Shown: in pieces, positions 53,719-61,866 of the stretch
Numbering within the stretch: position 1 is the first letter of the stretch
Layout of the letters: the number at the start of each line of letters is the position of its first letter
Assembly (NCBI RefSeq): GCF_006538325.1
Contig: NZ_BJKK01000012.1
Span: forward strand, 1-64,000
Source of the DNA: Alteromonas sp. KUL42
Lineage (GTDB): Bacteria; Pseudomonadota; Gammaproteobacteria; Enterobacterales; Alteromonadaceae
Direction: 5' to 3'
Length of the DNA stretch: 64,000 nt
The notes under the pieces: generated by a model
The model's database searches: none
What the model saw: only the letters and a program-made list of their open reading frames with translations
What the model was told of the DNA's origin: nothing
Position numbers and translations under genes: made by a program

Positions 53719-54522
53719 TTAAGCCAGTTGGCTCAAACGTTCACGTAATATGTTGTTAAATTCAGAAGTCGCTGTAATGGTTGATGCATGCCCGCCATAT
53801 TCCATTAGAGCTAACTCAGCATTCGGCATGTGACTTACCAAGATTTTGGAGCGCTGCCACGGTACCAATACATCATCTTTGTTCGCTATGGCCAGTGTGG
53901 GGGTGTGGATGTCAGCAAGCTGCGCTTCAATATTAAATGCACTAAGTGCCCCAATCCTCATAAGCAAATTGTGCTCGTTGGGGAAGTGACGAAGTTGATG
54001 GGCTTCTTCTTGTGATAGGTGCTCCGCGTTAGCGGCAATCCAATCTGCTGGGTAAAGCAATAACGCCTGCATTTGCAAATAGATATCTTTGTTGCCCGCA
54101 GCCAATATGGCCTTTCGAATATTAAAGCAGCGTAGCGTATGCGGGTTAGGGCTGCTCCACGCGTTTATCAACACTAAGCTTTGCACTAATGCCGGATGTG
54201 TAGACGCCAAAGCAAGTCCTACAAGGCCACCTAGCGCGTGACCAACAATATGACATTGCTTGATATCAAGATGCACCAACAAGGTACGTAACTCTTTAGC
54301 CATATGCGTAATGGTGTAATCTTCTGGCAAGGTTGCAGGGCTTTTCCCTGTGCCAAGCTGGTCATACACAACAATGCGATACGTATCAGACAAATCACGT
54401 ATTTGAGGTTGCCAAAAGTGCGCCGCGCCACCTAAACCAGAGCTAAAGACCAGTGTTGGCGCATTGGCGCCTTTTAGGCCATGCACTTCAAAATGCATAG
54501 GGCTCTGTTTATCATTTACCAT
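53719..54522 (-). CDS. rutD: RutD putative aminoacrylate hydrolase
   Basis: An alpha/beta-hydrolase of about 267 residues that assists hydrolysis of aminoacrylate to malonic semialdehyde and ammonia. The segment SSGLGGAAHFWQPQ and the nucleophile elbow GHALGGLVG are seen; the elbow has Ala instead of Ser, as in E. coli RutD, so this is a family trait and not decay. The likely start is ATG 54522; ATG 54498 would give a start aligned with E. coli. The frame runs to 54558, probably untranslated. Confidence 0.85.
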   Translation of the reverse strand: MVNDKQSPMHFEVHGLKGANAPTLVFSSGLGGAAHFWQPQIRDLSDTYRIVVYDQLGTGKSPATLPEDYTITHMAKELRTLLVHLDIKQCHIVGHALGGLVGLALASTHPALVQSLVLINAWSSPNPHTLRCFNIRKAILAAGNKDIYLQMQALLLYPADWIAANAEHLSQEEAHQLRHFPNEHNLLMRIGALSAFNIEAQLADIHTPTLAIANKDDVLVPWQRSKILVSHMPNAELALMEYGGHASTITATSEFNNILRERLSQLA

Positions 54523-54592
54523 ATTAGTCGCTACATCTCTGAAAACTACAATACACACGCGTTACCGCTTCGGATAAAGCCAACATCATTGA

Positions 54593-54976
54593 CTATGCGA
54601 TGTGTGCCACGGAGGCAATCTCGATTAATGCTTCTGGTTTAACCAACCCCACTTTCACGCAGTAGCGCGCAGGTTTTTCACCGGGAAAGTACTCGGCGTA
54701 GACCTTATTAACTGCAGCATAGTTATCCCAATCGGTGACAAAAATTGAATTAAATGTGATGTCATCCATGGTGCCACCGGCTTCTTCCACCACTCCTTTG
54801 ATAGTTTCAAGCACGTGACGGGTTTGTGCTTCAGCGTCTCCCACATGAACTACGTCATTGTTTTCGTCGAAAGGTAGGGTGCCTGACACATACAGAATGT
54901 TGTCAGCCATTGAACCTGGTACAAATGGCGCGATTGGTGCGGCGGTTCCCGCTGGAATAATTGCTTTTTTTGGCAT
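54593..54976 (-). CDS. rutC: RutC 3-aminoacrylate deaminase-like protein
   Basis: A 127-residue Rid/YjgF-family protein that accelerates hydrolysis of aminoacrylate peracid to aminoacrylate. Family segments are [37 protein letters not shown] and PARYCVKV, with the active-site Arg retained. Length is normal for RutC. Third gene of the rut operon. Confidence 0.92.
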   Translation of the reverse strand: MPKKAIIPAGTAAPIAPFVPGSMADNILYVSGTLPFDENNDVVHVGDAEAQTRHVLETIKGVVEEAGGTMDDITFNSIFVTDWDNYAAVNKVYAEYFPGEKPARYCVKVGLVKPEALIEIASVAHIA

Positions 54977-55004
54977 CGGAAAATCCTTAAATAATTGGTG
55001 TTAG

Positions 55005-55733
55005 TTATTGGCTAAACAGTTCGCAGAATTGGTCTGTGCTAGATACCCAGCCAAAGAACGTTTGAATATTGAATAGTGCAGATTGTTGAATATCGGGAGC
55101 ACCCGCCTGATGCGTTGCATCTGCGAGTACCACGCCAAAGTATTCAAGGTGAAACCCGTCTCTCAGCGTTGATTCAACGCACACATTGGTTGCTATACCA
55201 GTAAACACAATGTTGCGGATGCCTCTGGCTCGCAGCATACTGTCTAAGTTGGTATTGTAAAAACCACTGTACCGAGTTTTGGGAATAAGAATGTCGCCCT
55301 CTTGAACTTTCAGGGCATCAACTAATTGGTAATCCCACCCACCTTTTGCCAACAGACTTCCTTCAAGCGATGCATTTCTTCGCATGGTTTTAAGGGCGTT
55401 TGATTTGTACCAATTCGGTGAGCCTGGGCCACCCGCTTCCTTGTATTCTGGATCCCAGCCGTTTTGTAAAAACACCACTGGCATCTTTTGACGTCGCGCG
55501 GTTTCAATCACTTTAATTGTATTGGCAATAACGGGGCCGGTGCTTGACACATCAAACCCTGCTTTGTCTAAATACCCATCTTTGCTGGCATAGGCATTCT
55601 GCAAGTCCACAACAATAACGGCGGTTTCCGCTGGATTTAGCTTTATGGGTTCAGGCTTTGCCGCCAAAACAGGCTGATTAGCTTGCTGCGCTTGAAAATA
55701 CCCAGCTACTTCAAACATCTCTCCTGACGACAT
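55005..55733 (-). CDS. rutB: RutB ureidoacrylate amidohydrolase
   Basis: A 242-residue isochorismatase-like cysteine hydrolase that cleaves ureidoacrylate to carbamate and aminoacrylate. The acid residue is in [12 protein letters not shown], the catalytic Lys in [14 protein letters not shown], and the nucleophile Cys in [16 protein letters not shown]. It overlaps the rutA stop as TAATG, so translation is coupled. Confidence 0.93.
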   Translation of the reverse strand: MSSGEMFEVAGYFQAQQANQPVLAAKPEPIKLNPAETAVIVVDLQNAYASKDGYLDKAGFDVSSTGPVIANTIKVIETARRQKMPVVFLQNGWDPEYKEAGGPGSPNWYKSNALKTMRRNASLEGSLLAKGGWDYQLVDALKVQEGDILIPKTRYSGFYNTNLDSMLRARGIRNIVFTGIATNVCVESTLRDGFHLEYFGVVLADATHQAGAPDIQQSALFNIQTFFGWVSSTDQFCELFSQ

Positions 55734-56821
55734 TACGCAGCCCCTGAAGTATCAAGCAAGTGTTGACGTGATTTCATGAGCGGTTGAATTTTGGTACCGA
55801 AATCATCCATACCTTGTAGGAAGTCATCAAATGTAAGTAACACGCCTTCACACCCAGGTACTGTGGCAATCTCATCAAGCATGGCAGCTACGGCTTCATA
55901 TGAGCCTACTAACGTTCCCATATTCAAGTTAACCGCTGATGTAGGGTTGGTCATGTCGCGAATATTCGTGTCTTTGCCTGAGGTCTTATCTGCCGCACCT
56001 TGGGTTGACATCCAATCGAGAGCCGCTTGGTCTTTGCCTTCTTTGTAGCTTTCCCATTTCGCCATGGCTTTTTCGTCGGTTTCATCGGCAATTACCATCA
56101 TCAGAACGGCTGAGCCGACACTACGACCGTGTTTTTCTGCCGCTTCGGTAAGTCGTGCTGCGGTAGGAGCAAATGCAGTTGGCGTGTTTACCCCCTTGCC
56201 GAAACAGAAATTGTAATCTGCATGACGAGCGGAAAAGTCCATTCCAGCAGCACTTTGCCCCGCACAAATTAACGGAATTTTTCGTGATGGCTTCGGTAAC
56301 ATTTGGCAATCATCCATTTGAAAGTGATCACCTTTAAAGTCGCTTTTTCCCGTTTCCCATAACTCTTTCACCACTTGGATGTATTCGTCTAAATACTCAT
56401 AGCGGTTACCAAAGAATTCATCGCCGGGCCACATGCCCATTTGAGAATATTCAGGGCGCTGCCAACCTGTGACAAGGTTTACGCCAAAGCGCCCATTTGA
56501 AATTGAATCGATGGTGGTTGCCATGCGCGCCATAATCGCAGGGGGCAACACTAAGGTGGCAGCGGTTGCATACAGTTGAATTTTTGATGTCACAGCAGCA
56601 AGGCCTGCCATTAACGTGAAAGATTCCAAGTTGTAATTCCAGAATTCGGTTTCACCACCAAAGCCACGCAGTTTGATCATCGACAGGGCAAAATCCATAT
56701 CGTACTTTTCCGCTTTTAGAACAATCTCTTTGTTGAGATCAAAAGTGGGTTTGTACTGCGGAGAGTTTTTCGAAATTAGCCAGCCATTGTTACCAATGGG
56801 AATAAATACACCTATATCCAT
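55733..56821 (-). CDS. rutA: RutA pyrimidine monooxygenase
   Basis: A roughly 362-residue flavin-dependent luciferase-family monooxygenase that opens the uracil or thymine ring between N3 and C4, with FMNH2 from RutF. It begins [15 protein letters not shown], with the conserved [20 protein letters not shown] and [16 protein letters not shown] segments. ATG 56821 follows AGAGAG and matches the family start; the frame runs to 56917 but the added part lacks family features. First gene of the rut operon, with an operator for RutR about 166 bases upstream. Confidence 0.95.
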   Translation of the reverse strand: MDIGVFIPIGNNGWLISKNSPQYKPTFDLNKEIVLKAEKYDMDFALSMIKLRGFGGETEFWNYNLESFTLMAGLAAVTSKIQLYATAATLVLPPAIMARMATTIDSISNGRFGVNLVTGWQRPEYSQMGMWPGDEFFGNRYEYLDEYIQVVKELWETGKSDFKGDHFQMDDCQMLPKPSRKIPLICAGQSAAGMDFSARHADYNFCFGKGVNTPTAFAPTAARLTEAAEKHGRSVGSAVLMMVIADETDEKAMAKWESYKEGKDQAALDWMSTQGAADKTSGKDTNIRDMTNPTSAVNLNMGTLVGSYEAVAAMLDEIATVPGCEGVLLTFDDFLQGMDDFGTKIQPLMKSRQHLLDTSGAA

Positions 56822-57130
56822 GTTTTTCTCTCTTGCTTGTATGCTTTGTGGGCTGTTTTCACAGCTTATTGTTAATTCGCCTTGCTCAACCACGTGAAAC
56901 GACGGTACACATTGCATACAGCATTAACTGGGCCATTTTTAATTTCCCCTAACTTTCAACACCTTAACCGCAAACCCAAACCCAAATTAGACCAAATGGT
57001 TCAATTTGGAGCATGAAGTCCAATTAATTTGTGCTTTTGTGGTGCAATTTTGTTCAAAGCGGTTTAATGCAAACTCACCAAGGGGTAAAATGGCAACCAG
57101 AAGGATAAACAAGGGTTGAAGAAGTACACC
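56822..57130. other. rutA-rutR divergent intergenic region
   Basis: The gap of about 309 bases between the two starts holds the promoter region for rutA (minus) and rutR (plus). Only the palindromic operator at 56987-57004 is firmly seen; two short AT-rich stretches near 57010-57060 include a second degenerate TGGTGCAATTTTGTTCAA. No other gene or repeat. Confidence 0.6.
56987..57004. promoter_or_regulatory. Candidate RutR operator
   Basis: TTAGACCAAATGGTTCAA contains the palindromic core ACCA-AA-TGGT of the RutR consensus (TTGACCAnnTGGTCAA), matching about 14 of 16 positions. It lies between divergent rutA and rutR, which fits pyrimidine-responsive repression of rutA and autoregulation. Confidence 0.75.
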
Positions 57131-57796
57131 ATGTCAGACAAGGAACTCCATTTAAAAACGGGCCGAAGCTTTAGCCCTACTACGCAGAAAAGGCGTGCAG
57201 AAGCCCTACAAGCCAAGCGCAGTAGGATAATGCAAGCGGCATTGTCACTGTTTGCAAAAAATGGAGTAAGCGGTACCAGTGTGGAACAAATTTCTGAGCT
57301 GGCCGATGTGTCCAAAAGCAATTTGTTGTATTACTTTAAAAGTAAAGAACAACTCTATTTAGATGTGATTACCCATCTCCTTGATGTATGGCTAACGCCG
57401 CTACAAAGCTTTTCTGCTGAACAAGATCCTATCGAGACATTAAGTGAATACATTAAAGTGAAGCTTGAGATGTCTCGTGATAACCCTGCTGAATCAAAGT
57501 TATTTTGTATGGAAGTGGTACAGGGGGCACCGTTACTTATCAAAGAGCTAGAAACGCCATTGAAGGAGCTTCTCGATGCTAAAAGTGCAGTGATAAACGC
57601 ATGGATAGACGCAGGAAAGTTAAAACCTGTAGAGCCCTACCATTTAATATTCAGCATTTGGGCGATAACCCAACATTACGCCGATTTCAGTGTTCAAATA
57701 AAAGCAGTAACTGGGAAGGATTTGAGTAACGCGGCATTTTTTAATAGCACATTAGACAACATAAAGCGTATTTTGCTGGATGGATTGAAGCCCTAG
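57131..57796 (+). CDS. rutR: RutR transcriptional regulator
   Basis: A TetR-type repressor of about 221 residues that binds uracil or thymine and controls the rut operon. The N-terminal HTH is seen in AALSLFAKNGVSGTSVEQIS followed by DVSKSNLLYYFKSKEQLY, typical of RutR. The frame opens at TTG 57116, but ATG 57131 follows GAAGAAG and is the more plausible start. Divergent from rutA across the operator. Confidence 0.92.
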   Translation: MSDKELHLKTGRSFSPTTQKRRAEALQAKRSRIMQAALSLFAKNGVSGTSVEQISELADVSKSNLLYYFKSKEQLYLDVITHLLDVWLTPLQSFSAEQDPIETLSEYIKVKLEMSRDNPAESKLFCMEVVQGAPLLIKELETPLKELLDAKSAVINAWIDAGKLKPVEPYHLIFSIWAITQHYADFSVQIKAVTGKDLSNAAFFNSTLDNIKRILLDGLKP

Positions 57797-57851
57797 CTTT
57801 TCGAAATGACACTTTAATGTAATTGTGCCGTAATAGGTGACAGCGGTTCAA

Positions 57852-58523
57852 TTACAGCGGTAATAACGACGTATTGTCAGATAAATACTCTGCCAATTTT
57901 TGTGTATTCACTATTTCTACACCACCATATTTCTTTTCTATCAAATTTAACGTCAATAACGTGTTCAATGCCTTATGTGCGGTTAGCACAGTAACCCCCA
58001 AGCGCTCAGCATAGTCACTTTGCCTTAGTTTTATGAGCCTCTGGTTAGACATCAGATAACCTTGATAAATAAGCTTTGCCAGTTGCACGTGAGTAGGCAG
58101 TCTTCGCATGTCGTCTAAACGCTCAAGTACAGTGTGTAATTTAATGGCCAATGAGCGCGTGATGAACGTAGATACTATGTCATGGGTTGAAATTAAGCGT
58201 TTATAAGCAGGCTCTGATATTTGTAAAATACGACAGTCATTAATGGCTTGAGCATGATGAGTACGCGCTAGTGAAGCATAAAGTGTAAATTCGCCAAAGG
58301 TTTCCCCACGCGTAAGTGTAGTTGTAATTTGATAACTTCCATCTAAACCATAGTTACCAATTTTGACCTCCCCCTCTACCACAATGGATAAACCGCTATT
58401 CTTACTTCCTCTGTTATGAATGGTTTGTGTCGCACAATAATGCTGGCACTTGCCAAAAGGCATACACAACGCAATAAGCTCTTCAGGCATTACGGTTTGC
58501 GCAACGGTTTGTACATAAGACAT
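57852..58523 (-). CDS. Crp/Fnr-family transcriptional regulator
   Basis: A regulator of about 223 residues: N-terminal cyclic-nucleotide-binding-like barrel with VVEGEVKIGNYGLDGS and RGETFGEFTLYAS, a long dimer helix, and a C-terminal winged HTH with LRQSDYAERLGVTVLTAHKA. No Cys cluster of FNR type is seen, so it is probably of the nucleotide-sensing or unknown-effector class. The frame opens at TTG 58532; ATG 58523 is preferred. An exact inverted repeat eight bases upstream is the likely autoregulatory site, facing the divergent hydroxylase gene. Confidence 0.85.
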   Translation of the reverse strand: MSYVQTVAQTVMPEELIALCMPFGKCQHYCATQTIHNRGSKNSGLSIVVEGEVKIGNYGLDGSYQITTTLTRGETFGEFTLYASLARTHHAQAINDCRILQISEPAYKRLISTHDIVSTFITRSLAIKLHTVLERLDDMRRLPTHVQLAKLIYQGYLMSNQRLIKLRQSDYAERLGVTVLTAHKALNTLLTLNLIEKKYGGVEIVNTQKLAEYLSDNTSLLPL

Positions 58524-58530
58524 TTTATTC

Positions 58531-58554
58531 AAAATATATAGTTGTATATATTTT
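58531..58554. promoter_or_regulatory. Perfect inverted repeat, candidate Crp/Fnr operator
   Basis: AAAATATATA-GTTG-TATATATTTT: a 10-bp perfect inverted repeat with a 4-base spacer. It fills most of the short region between the divergent Crp/Fnr and hydroxylase genes. The symmetrical form and position fit an operator for the adjacent regulator, though the sequence is AT-rich and not the standard FNR or CRP consensus. Confidence 0.6.
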
Positions 58555-58607
58555 CAAACGTTAACCTAGTGTTAAATTTATTGCAATTAATTAACAGGAA
58601 TGCAGGT

Positions 58608-59477
58608 ATGTTTTATCAGTGGGTCATCCTTAGCGTGTTTGTTACCTTCGCGTTACTTGAAGCAAAAAATGGCAAACTGTTTAAGAAAGAAACGGAAGTA
58701 AGCGATGACGGAAAAGTAGAGGCCATCGGCACCCTTTTACTATTTGTGATCACACAGCCTTTGGTTTTATTTTGTGCTGGCGCACTGATGCTGGCGCTGT
58801 TTCCTCAATATAAAGGTGTTCTCGAACAGCGCTCTATATTCTTGCACATTGCACTACTGCTTATTTTCGACGATATGATGCAATACTGGTGGCACCGCTT
58901 GTCTCACTCAACACGCTTTCTTTATAACTTGCATCGGGCACATCACAATGCCAAATACATGAGTGTACGCATTATTTACCGGAACAATTTCTTCTACTAC
59001 TTGTTTATGCCGTCACTGTGGTTCTCTGGTGTACTTATTTACCTGGGCCTTGGGTGGACATATGCGTTCTACTTAGTGGTGAAACTTACCGTAATTACCG
59101 GTGCTCATGCAGAGTGGAAGTGGGATAGAATTTTGTATCAAACAACATGGCTTCACCCTCTTGCTTGGTTAGTCGAGCGCACGATTTCCACACCATCAAC
59201 ACACAGCGCACACCACGGGTTACGTGCAGATGATGGCGTAACGAATTACAAAGGAAACTATGGAAATCTACTATTCTTTTGGGATGTGCTATTTGGTACG
59301 GCTAAAATAACGCGTCGATATCCAAAAGAATACGGCATAGAGGGTATGTTTTATGCGAACTGGAAAGAGCAACTATGTTGGCCACTGTATAAGACACCAC
59401 GGAAAGCACAAAAGAGTAAAAATGTAGCAACACAAACGGTATCAAACCACTTGCAACAAGAAAGTGAAAGTAGATGA
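58608..59477 (+). CDS. Fatty-acid hydroxylase/sterol desaturase family protein
   Basis: A membrane di-iron enzyme of about 289 residues. About four TM helices are seen, and the histidine boxes HRLSH, HRAHH and HSAHH bind the iron pair. The family hydroxylates or desaturates lipids, sterols or carotenoids; the substrate is unknown here. The frame opens at 58542, but ATG 58608 follows CAGGAATGCAGG and starts the first helix. Divergent from the Crp/Fnr regulator, which probably controls it. Confidence 0.85.
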   Translation: MFYQWVILSVFVTFALLEAKNGKLFKKETEVSDDGKVEAIGTLLLFVITQPLVLFCAGALMLALFPQYKGVLEQRSIFLHIALLLIFDDMMQYWWHRLSHSTRFLYNLHRAHHNAKYMSVRIIYRNNFFYYLFMPSLWFSGVLIYLGLGWTYAFYLVVKLTVITGAHAEWKWDRILYQTTWLHPLAWLVERTISTPSTHSAHHGLRADDGVTNYKGNYGNLLFFWDVLFGTAKITRRYPKEYGIEGMFYANWKEQLCWPLYKTPRKAQKSKNVATQTVSNHLQQESESR

Positions 59478-59486
59478 TCAAGCCCT

Positions 59487-59520
59487 AACTGCCACAAGAC
59501 GTGTTAAACTTGTGGCAGTT
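59487..59520. terminator. 12-bp inverted repeat after the hydroxylase gene
   Basis: AACTGCCACAAG at 59487-59498 pairs perfectly with 59509-59520 around a 10-base loop, 10 bases after the hydroxylase stop. No T-run follows, so termination is only likely. Confidence 0.5.
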
Positions 59521-59544
59521 AAAGCCAAATAATTACCAAAGCTG

Positions 59545-59769
59545 ATGAACAACCAACCGAATAACCCACTACACGGTTTAACTTTAGAAAATATACTAAC
59601 CCAACTGCATGAGCGCTATGGATGGGATGGGTTGCATTACCGTATTAAAGTGAATTGCTTTAACAATGACCCTTCCATTAAGTCTTCACTGAAGTTTTTG
59701 CGAAAAACACCTTGGGCAAGGGAAAAAGTGGAACAGTTGTATATACAAACTTTTGTCCATTCCACTTAA
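59545..59769 (+). CDS. VF530-family DNA-binding protein
   Basis: A 74-residue protein of the VF530 (DUF2132) family. [16 protein letters not shown] and [20 protein letters not shown], then EKVE, are nearly the family consensus. The family has been described as DNA-binding; its physiological role is not known. Monocistronic, cytoplasmic. Confidence 0.9.
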   Translation: MNNQPNNPLHGLTLENILTQLHERYGWDGLHYRIKVNCFNNDPSIKSSLKFLRKTPWAREKVEQLYIQTFVHST

Positions 59770-59845
59770 ATTAGCGCTTGCTAGGTATCAAACTAATTGA
59801 CCTTAGTTTTACAACTCAACCAAAGCGCGTTATAACCAACACGCT

Positions 59846-60367
59846 CTAATCTTTTGACGACAAGTTTTCTTTTACCTGTCGCGCATCAAAGCTTGAACTT
59901 GAATCAGGGCGCGTACCACGTCCCAACTGAATATCCAGTGCGCTTTCAATGACACTTTTCTCCTGACCACCTACAAAGATGCCGGTAGATAACGTCGACT
60001 CAGGATAGGCGCGGGTACGGCAGGTCACAAGACCACAATCCGTCACTCGGGTATAACGCTTGGAAAACCCAGTTTCTGGCTCAACGGAGACCCTCTCGCG
60101 GTCGACCATGGTTTCACGATTTGCAACCACAAACCAATCATAACCTTCGTTAAGCGTCACTTCTGCTGCGCGTAACATGGCGTAATCCATTGCCTTGGTT
60201 TTGTCACTGCCCTTACCTTTAAAATACACGCGATATTGAGTGTCGGTCAGTTTGGTTTCCGAATAGCCGTATCCGCCATTTTCTGCCGCGCGATAGGCAG
60301 GCTGACTAGCACAAGCGGCCAATGTTAATCCCATAATCAGCGTTGCAAATTTCATTACTGTCTTCAT
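59846..60367 (-). CDS. Lipoprotein downstream of the anti-sigma gene
   Basis: A predicted lipoprotein of about 173 residues: the signal ends in the lipobox LAAC, giving an acylated Cys at residue 19 from ATG 60367. The protein resembles the small CC0125/CC1285-type lipoproteins: GGYGYSETKLTDTQYRVYFKG is followed by helix AMDYAMLRAAEVTL and DWFVV. GGAGG lies five bases before ATG 60367 and decides the start. Third gene of the sigma-anti-sigma operon. Function unknown. Confidence 0.75.
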   Translation of the reverse strand: MKTVMKFATLIMGLTLAACASQPAYRAAENGGYGYSETKLTDTQYRVYFKGKGSDKTKAMDYAMLRAAEVTLNEGYDWFVVANRETMVDRERVSVEPETGFSKRYTRVTDCGLVTCRTRAYPESTLSTGIFVGGQEKSVIESALDIQLGRGTRPDSSSSFDARQVKENLSSKD

Positions 60368-60385
60368 CTTAACCTCCAACGGCAG

Positions 60386-61129
60386 TTATTGCTGCCAGTT
60401 CGTTTGAATCGCGTTTTGTTCTTGCTCCCGATTTAGCGGGGCACCCTGCATTATCTCGTCCAGCACGTTATCCAGCTCAGTCACTGAGGCTGCCGTTTGA
60501 TATTCACCAAGTTGCCCTACAGGCTTATCCAGTGCTACTGCAGCGCGTTGCTGCCAACTGCCCTCTAGCTTACATGCAATCATGACGTCATAGCGCTCCG
60601 TGCCAGTAACGGTGAATTGTCTGCATAGTGCTCCGTCTTTATTCAGGAACGACAATTGCGGCATTACCGTTTGCGCGCCAGCCTGATATGGCTGCCCACT
60701 GGTTTGGCTATCCAGCACTGCCGCAACTTGTTGCCATTCGCTGTTGCCAGAAGACTGGCCATCCATTAGCTGCTGCCAACCCAGCAAACCGACGAGCGCG
60801 ACACTGGCAGCCATCGCCATACCGCGTAACCAACGCACATTGCTTCCTTGAGCAAACATTTTCTGGTCGGCATTCTGAGTCTTGCACCTAACAAAGCTGG
60901 CTACGTTGCTCTCTTGTTCGGCGTCACACAACGCTTCTACATGAGCTGGTACCGGACTATTGGTTGCCTGTTCTGCGGCGGTTTTCACAACATGGTCCAC
61001 CATACTCAATGCCGCCAAGCGGTCACACAATGTGTCATCCTGGGCTATGGCATCCCGCACCCGCGACATTTGCTGTTCATCCAGTTCGTTGTCTAAAAAC
61101 GCGCTGAGTTGTTCATCGGTAATCTTCAT
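60386..61129 (-). CDS. Anti-sigma factor (membrane-anchored)
   Basis: A 247-residue anti-sigma factor. Residues 1-75 match the cytoplasmic anti-sigma fold (KITDEQLSAFLDNELDEQQM then AALSMVDHVVK). A TM helix (LRGMAMAASVALVGLLGW, about residues 102-120) precedes a periplasmic domain, the layout of RsiW/RseA-type proteins cut by regulated proteolysis. It overlaps the sigma gene by four bases (ATGA). Confidence 0.85.
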   Translation of the reverse strand: MKITDEQLSAFLDNELDEQQMSRVRDAIAQDDTLCDRLAALSMVDHVVKTAAEQATNSPVPAHVEALCDAEQESNVASFVRCKTQNADQKMFAQGSNVRWLRGMAMAASVALVGLLGWQQLMDGQSSGNSEWQQVAAVLDSQTSGQPYQAGAQTVMPQLSFLNKDGALCRQFTVTGTERYDVMIACKLEGSWQQRAAVALDKPVGQLGEYQTAASVTELDNVLDEIMQGAPLNREQEQNAIQTNWQQ

Positions 61130-61629
61130 GCCGTGACCTCATTGCTTTTATCCAAGTTCAGTATTTGTGCCAGCTTAGTTCTGGCCCTTGCCAATCGACT
61201 CATGACTGTACCCGACGGTACCGACAACACGGTCGCAGTATCCTGATAAGACATCCCCTGTACCGCCACCAAAGACAAGACCTCACGCTGGTCATCAGGC
61301 AGGGTCGCCATTGCGCTTTCCACCTGCTTTAGCGTGATATCGGCGGTGATTTGTGAAGTCGCATCAATGTCTGTCTGTTGCAGTTCTGGTTTGTGTACTG
61401 CGGCCTGTCGCACTTTGTTCGCTCTGTACTCATCAATCCATAAATTGCGGCATACCCGATAGGACCAGGCCAGTAATTCAACGTCTTCCGGGATCGGCTT
61501 ACTCAGTAATTTTTCCACGGTGTTTTGTAATAAGTCGTCGGCGTCAGCCATGCTACCCGTCAGCGAATATGCAAATCGTCTTAGAACAGGCAGCATACTT
61601 TTGAGTTGTGCCGATTGTGTTGTTGTCAT
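61126..61629 (-). CDS. Extracytoplasmic-function sigma factor
   Basis: A 167-residue ECF sigma factor. Region 2 shows DADDLLQNTVEKLL and LAWSYRVCRNLWIDEYRA for -10 melting, region 4 shows LPDDQREVLSLVAVQGMSYQDTA for -35 binding. First gene of an operon with its anti-sigma partner and a lipoprotein. A motif GGAAT-16 nt-CGTTAACCC lies about 65-90 bases upstream, which would be the autoregulated promoter. Confidence 0.92.
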   Translation of the reverse strand: MTTTQSAQLKSMLPVLRRFAYSLTGSMADADDLLQNTVEKLLSKPIPEDVELLAWSYRVCRNLWIDEYRANKVRQAAVHKPELQQTDIDATSQITADITLKQVESAMATLPDDQREVLSLVAVQGMSYQDTATVLSVPSGTVMSRLARARTKLAQILNLDKSNEVTA

Positions 61630-61691
61630 TGTATTTTCCTACACTGCAAGGAGGTGAAATGCCCCCTCAGGATTGCCTCTTTTATAGGGTT

Positions 61692-61716
61692 AACGAGGCA
61701 GCGTTTATTTTATTCC
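61692..61716 (-). promoter_or_regulatory. ECF-type promoter for the sigma operon
   Basis: On the minus strand, GGAAT (61716-61712), 16 bases, then CGTTAACCC starting at 61695. This resembles the GGAAC-16-CGTT layout of ECF promoters, and the same arrangement recurs on the plus strand nearby. Confidence 0.6.
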
Positions 61717-61724
61717 CTTTAATT

Positions 61725-61748
61725 GGAATTTTTTTTATTTATTTCGTT
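61725..61748 (+). promoter_or_regulatory. ECF-type promoter for the subtilisin-like protease
   Basis: GGAAT at 61725-61729, 15 bases, then CGTTAACCC from 61745. It mirrors the minus-strand motif; the two -35 elements lie eight bases apart back to back. The CGTTAACCC ends form a 10-bp inverted repeat (61687-61696 and 61744-61753). Confidence 0.6.
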
Positions 61749-61866
61749 AACCCAACATATGTACCGGTTATCCGGCTGACGGAAATCGCTTTTCTAATAC
61801 TGTCTTCATTGCTAGATGAATATAAAGCCGGTACCACCCTTTTCACTTTTGTATTAAGGTGTCGCT

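Noticed and set aside
53719..54522. Missing catalytic Ser in RutD as a sign of inactivation
   Set aside because: GHALG with Ala is also found in E. coli RutD, so it is a property of the family.
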